This document shows positions 7,713 through 9,979 of a stretch of DNA of 9,979 nucleotides, piece after piece. A model generated the notes under the pieces. That model ran no database searches. It was not told the DNA's origin and was given only the letters and a program-made list of their open reading frames with translations. The position numbers and the translations under genes were made by a program. The stretch is taken from positions 1-9,979 of the forward strand of contig DNLZ01000217.1 of NCBI GenBank assembly GCA_003488325.1. The letters are read 5' to 3'. The number at the start of each line of letters is the position of its first letter. The stretch's first letter is position 1. This DNA comes from Planctomycetaceae bacterium. Lineage in GTDB: Bacteria; Planctomycetota; Planctomycetia; Pirellulales; UBA1268.

Positions 7713-8726
7713 GTGAACACCGCGGCGCTCGACACGTTTCGTGCCGAACTCGAGCGGCTCAGGGTCGAGGCTGAGGCCGCCCTCGGCACGGCCTCCGACG
7801 CCAACGCCGTGGAAGCCGCCCGAGTCGAGTTCCTCGGCGCCCGCAGCGGCCGCCTCAAGAGCCTCCAAAAGATGCTCGGGGCGATTCCGGCAGGCGACAA
7901 GCCGGCGGCCGGCCGGCATTTCAACGAGGCCAAAGAGGCGGTCGGTGTCCTGCTCGCCGCCGCACAGGCCCGGGTCGAACGCGTCGCAGCGCACGTCGTG
8001 CCGATCGACGTCACGCTGCCGGGAGAGCCGGTGCCGCGGGGCCACCTGCACCCCATCACCCAGACCATCCGCCGGGTGCAGGAGATCATGGCGCGGCTCG
8101 GGTTCGAGAGCGTCGATGGCCCCGAGATCGAGGATCCGTGGCACAACTTCGAGGCGCTCGCGATCCCCCCGGAGCATCCGGCTCGCGACCCCCTCGACAA
8201 CTTCTACCTCGCGGTGGCCCGGGGCACCGACCCGCTCCTGCTGCGGTCGCAGACGAGCACGGTGCAGATCCGTGTCATGGAGACCCGCAGGCCACCGCTC
8301 CGCATCGTCTCGCTCGGACGCGTCTACCGGCCGGACACGGCCGACGCCACCCACTACCCGATGTTCCACCAGGTCGAAGGACTGCTCGTCGAGCGTGGCA
8401 CGACGATGGCCCACCTGAAGAGCGTGCTGCGGCTCTTCGCCTCGAGTTTCCTCGGCGGTGACGTCCACGTGCGGTTCCGGCCCTCCTTCTTCCCCTTCAC
8501 CGAGCCGAGCGTCGAGGTCGACATGGAATGGGGCGGCCGGTGGGTCGAGATGGGGGGCGCGGGCATGGTGGATCCGGCCGTCCTGTCGGCGGTCGGCTAC
8601 GACCCGGCCGAGGTGTCGGGCTTTGCCTTCGGGCTCGGCGTGGAGCGAATCGCCGCGCGGCGGTATGGCGTGAGCGACATCCGTGACTTCTACCGCAATG
8701 ACGTGCGGTTCCTGCGACAGTTCTGA
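7713..8726 (+). CDS. pheS: phenylalanyl-tRNA synthetase alpha subunit
   Basis: PheS carries the catalytic core of the cytoplasmic (alpha-beta)2 enzyme that joins phenylalanine to tRNA-Phe using ATP. The 337-residue product has the usual bacterial length. Residues 1-100 form the expected helical N-terminal arm, with VEFLGARSGRLKSLQKMLG near 32-50. The class II synthetase core follows: HPITQ at 113-117, motif 1 around GFESVDGPEIED, FYLAVARGTDPLLLRSQTS, motif 2 from 197 (RIVSLGRVYRPD, then THYPMFHQVEG) and motif 3 GFAFGLGVERIA at 303-314. I chose the GTG start because the conserved arm begins there; no good Shine-Dalgarno sequence precedes it and no ATG is suitable. It lies 34 bases after rplT and 18 bases before pheT, which indicates one operon. 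LLRSQTSTVQ differs slightly from the commoner LLRTHTS form but fits the family. Confidence 0.96.
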   Translation: MNTAALDTFRAELERLRVEAEAALGTASDANAVEAARVEFLGARSGRLKSLQKMLGAIPAGDKPAAGRHFNEAKEAVGVLLAAAQARVERVAAHVVPIDVTLPGEPVPRGHLHPITQTIRRVQEIMARLGFESVDGPEIEDPWHNFEALAIPPEHPARDPLDNFYLAVARGTDPLLLRSQTSTVQIRVMETRRPPLRIVSLGRVYRPDTADATHYPMFHQVEGLLVERGTTMAHLKSVLRLFASSFLGGDVHVRFRPSFFPFTEPSVEVDMEWGGRWVEMGGAGMVDPAVLSAVGYDPAEVSGFAFGLGVERIAARRYGVSDIRDFYRNDVRFLRQF

Positions 8727-8744
8727 GGGCGTTCGCCGAAGCAC

Positions 8745-9979
8745 ATGATCGTCTCCACGAACTGGCTCTCCGAGTACGTCGACCTGCCCGATTCGATCCG
8801 GCTTCTCGAGGAGCGGCTCGCGCTCGCCGGACTCAACCACGAATCGACACGCGTGCATGGCGACGACACGGCCGTCGAGATCGAGGTGACGAGCAATCGC
8901 CCCGACTGCCTCGGCCACCTGGGCGTGGCCCGCGAGGTGGCGGTGCTGTTCGCGCGGCCGCTGCGGATCCCAGACCCCCGCCCGCACGAGCAGGGGGAGG
9001 ATGCTGCGGCGAGCGTGGCAGTGTCGATCACGGCGCCGGATCTGTGTCCCTTCTATTCCGCCCGGGTGCTCCGCGGAGTGCGCGTGGGGCCGAGCCCCGA
9101 CTGGCTCGTGCGGCGTCTCCAATCGATCGGCGTGGGCAGCGTCAACAACGTCGTGGACGTGACGAACTACGTGATGTTCGAGTGCGGTCAGCCCCTGCAC
9201 GCGTTCGACCTCGCACGCGTCCGCGGGGGGCGGATCGTCGTGCGGACCGCCACGCCGGGCGAGGCGTTCACCGCGATCAACCACCGCTCGTACGAACTGC
9301 CCGAGGGCACGTGCGTGATCGCCGACGCCGAAGGGCCCGTCGCGCTCGCGGGCGTGATGGGGGGCGCCGCCACGGAGATCACCGGCGACACCCGCGACGT
9401 GCTCCTCGAATCGGCCCAGTTCGCCCCGCTGGCGGTGCGGGCCGCGGCCCGCGGGCTCGTGCTCCAGAGCGCCTCGTCGTTCCGGTTCGAAAGGGTGCCG
9501 GACCCGGAGTCGGTCGATTGGGCGAGCCGGCGTGCCGCGGCGCTCATCCTGGAGATCGCCGGCGGGACGCTCGAGCGGGGCGTCGCGACCGCCGGCGCGC
9601 TCGCAGTGACGCCGTCCGTCGTGCCCCTGGCGGACCGTCGTGTCGAGGAGGTGCTCGGCATCCACGTCCCTCGGGAGCGACAGCGGGCGATCCTCACGGC
9701 GCTCGGGTTCGTCGAGGTGCCGGTCACGGCGGCGACGACCGCGGCGGCCGCGACAGCCTGGCGCGTCCCGTCGTGGCGTCGCGACGTGTGTCGCGACATC
9801 GACCTGGTCGAGGAGATCGGTCGCATCGAGGGCTACGACCGGGTGCCGGAGGACGTGCCGATCACCGCGCGTCCGGTGGAGTGGTCCGCACGGGAAACGA
9901 CCGTGCGCCGGGCGGGGGAAGCGCTCGTGTCGGCCGGTCTCTGCGAGGCGATGACACGCAGCGTGGTCGATGCCCGGCT
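8745..9979 (+). CDS. pheT: phenylalanyl-tRNA synthetase beta subunit, 3' end outside window
   Basis: PheT is the partner of PheS; it holds the editing site and helps position the tRNA. 411 residues are visible and the frame is open at the right edge. Residues 1-38 match the usual N-terminus (NWLSEYVDLP, LALAGLNHES). The chain then passes directly to VEIEVTSNRPDCLGHLGVAREVAVL (44-68). In typical bacterial PheT, such as the E. coli protein, an OB-fold tRNA-binding domain of about 110 residues lies between these parts; here it is missing. The B3/B4 editing region follows (about 92-275: NNVVDVTNYVMFE, GQPLHAFDLARV, LAGVMGG, SSFRFER), then the B5 domain (about 287-372: VPSWRRDV, DLVEEIGRIEGYDRVP). 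FERVPDP at 248-254 replaces the common FERGVDP. The ATG is placed by alignment with the family start; the only GAGGG upstream overlaps the pheS stop and is too far away to be ideal. Confidence 0.95.
   Translation, partial: MIVSTNWLSEYVDLPDSIRLLEERLALAGLNHESTRVHGDDTAVEIEVTSNRPDCLGHLGVAREVAVLFARPLRIPDPRPHEQGEDAAASVAVSITAPDLCPFYSARVLRGVRVGPSPDWLVRRLQSIGVGSVNNVVDVTNYVMFECGQPLHAFDLARVRGGRIVVRTATPGEAFTAINHRSYELPEGTCVIADAEGPVALAGVMGGAATEITGDTRDVLLESAQFAPLAVRAAARGLVLQSASSFRFERVPDPESVDWASRRAAALILEIAGGTLERGVATAGALAVTPSVVPLADRRVEEVLGIHVPRERQRAILTALGFVEVPVTAATTAAAATAWRVPSWRRDVCRDIDLVEEIGRIEGYDRVPEDVPITARPVEWSARETTVRRAGEALVSAGLCEAMTRSVVDAR

Noticed and set aside
7031..8200. Extension of the giant minus-strand gene by 390 codons upstream
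   Set aside because: The extension is antisense to rplT and pheS, and the export signal and a good ribosome binding site place the start at 7030.
7536..9665. A 709-codon open frame on the minus strand
   Set aside because: It is antisense to rplT, pheS and pheT, all of which have clear conserved motifs, and its translation has low-complexity composition.

Overview
The window is GC-rich DNA that most likely comes from a planctomycete (Planctomycetota, perhaps Pirellulales-like). The main reason is a minus-strand gene pair found in many paralogous copies in that phylum: a very large secreted protein combining cytochrome-c-like, WD40, Ig-like, DUF1549 and DUF1553 modules, followed 21 bases later by a Tat-exported DUF1501 protein. 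The assignment rests on domain content and recognisable family motifs; no search was run.

Layout. Bases 1-238 hold no gene I can support, only a strong hairpin (204-228) just past the stop of the DUF1501 gene. Bases 239-1720 (minus) encode the DUF1501 protein. Bases 1742-7030 (minus) encode the 1762-residue multi-heme/WD40/DUF1549/DUF1553 protein. Bases 7031-7303 are a divergent intergenic region with a weak candidate minus-strand promoter and, on the plus strand, a two-tier stem next to the ribosome binding site of the next gene. The plus strand then carries a translation operon: rplT (ribosomal protein L20, 7304-7678), pheS (phenylalanyl-tRNA synthetase alpha, 7713-8726) and the first 411 codons of pheT (beta subunit, from 8745 and cut by the right edge).

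How the genes work together. PheS and PheT form the heterotetrameric enzyme that charges tRNA-Phe, and L20 is an early-assembling 50S protein, so the plus-strand group is a housekeeping translation operon. The two minus-strand genes form their own transcription unit. Both products should leave the cytoplasm, the large one through a Sec-type signal peptide and the DUF1501 protein through a twin-arginine signal. They probably act together outside the cytoplasmic membrane, but the biochemical job of such pairs is not established.

The most notable points are a PheT that appears to lack the N-terminal OB-fold (EMAP-II-like) tRNA-binding domain, the unusually long chain of modules in the heme protein, and a possible structured leader before rplT. 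I saw no mobile element, CRISPR array, tRNA or rRNA gene.
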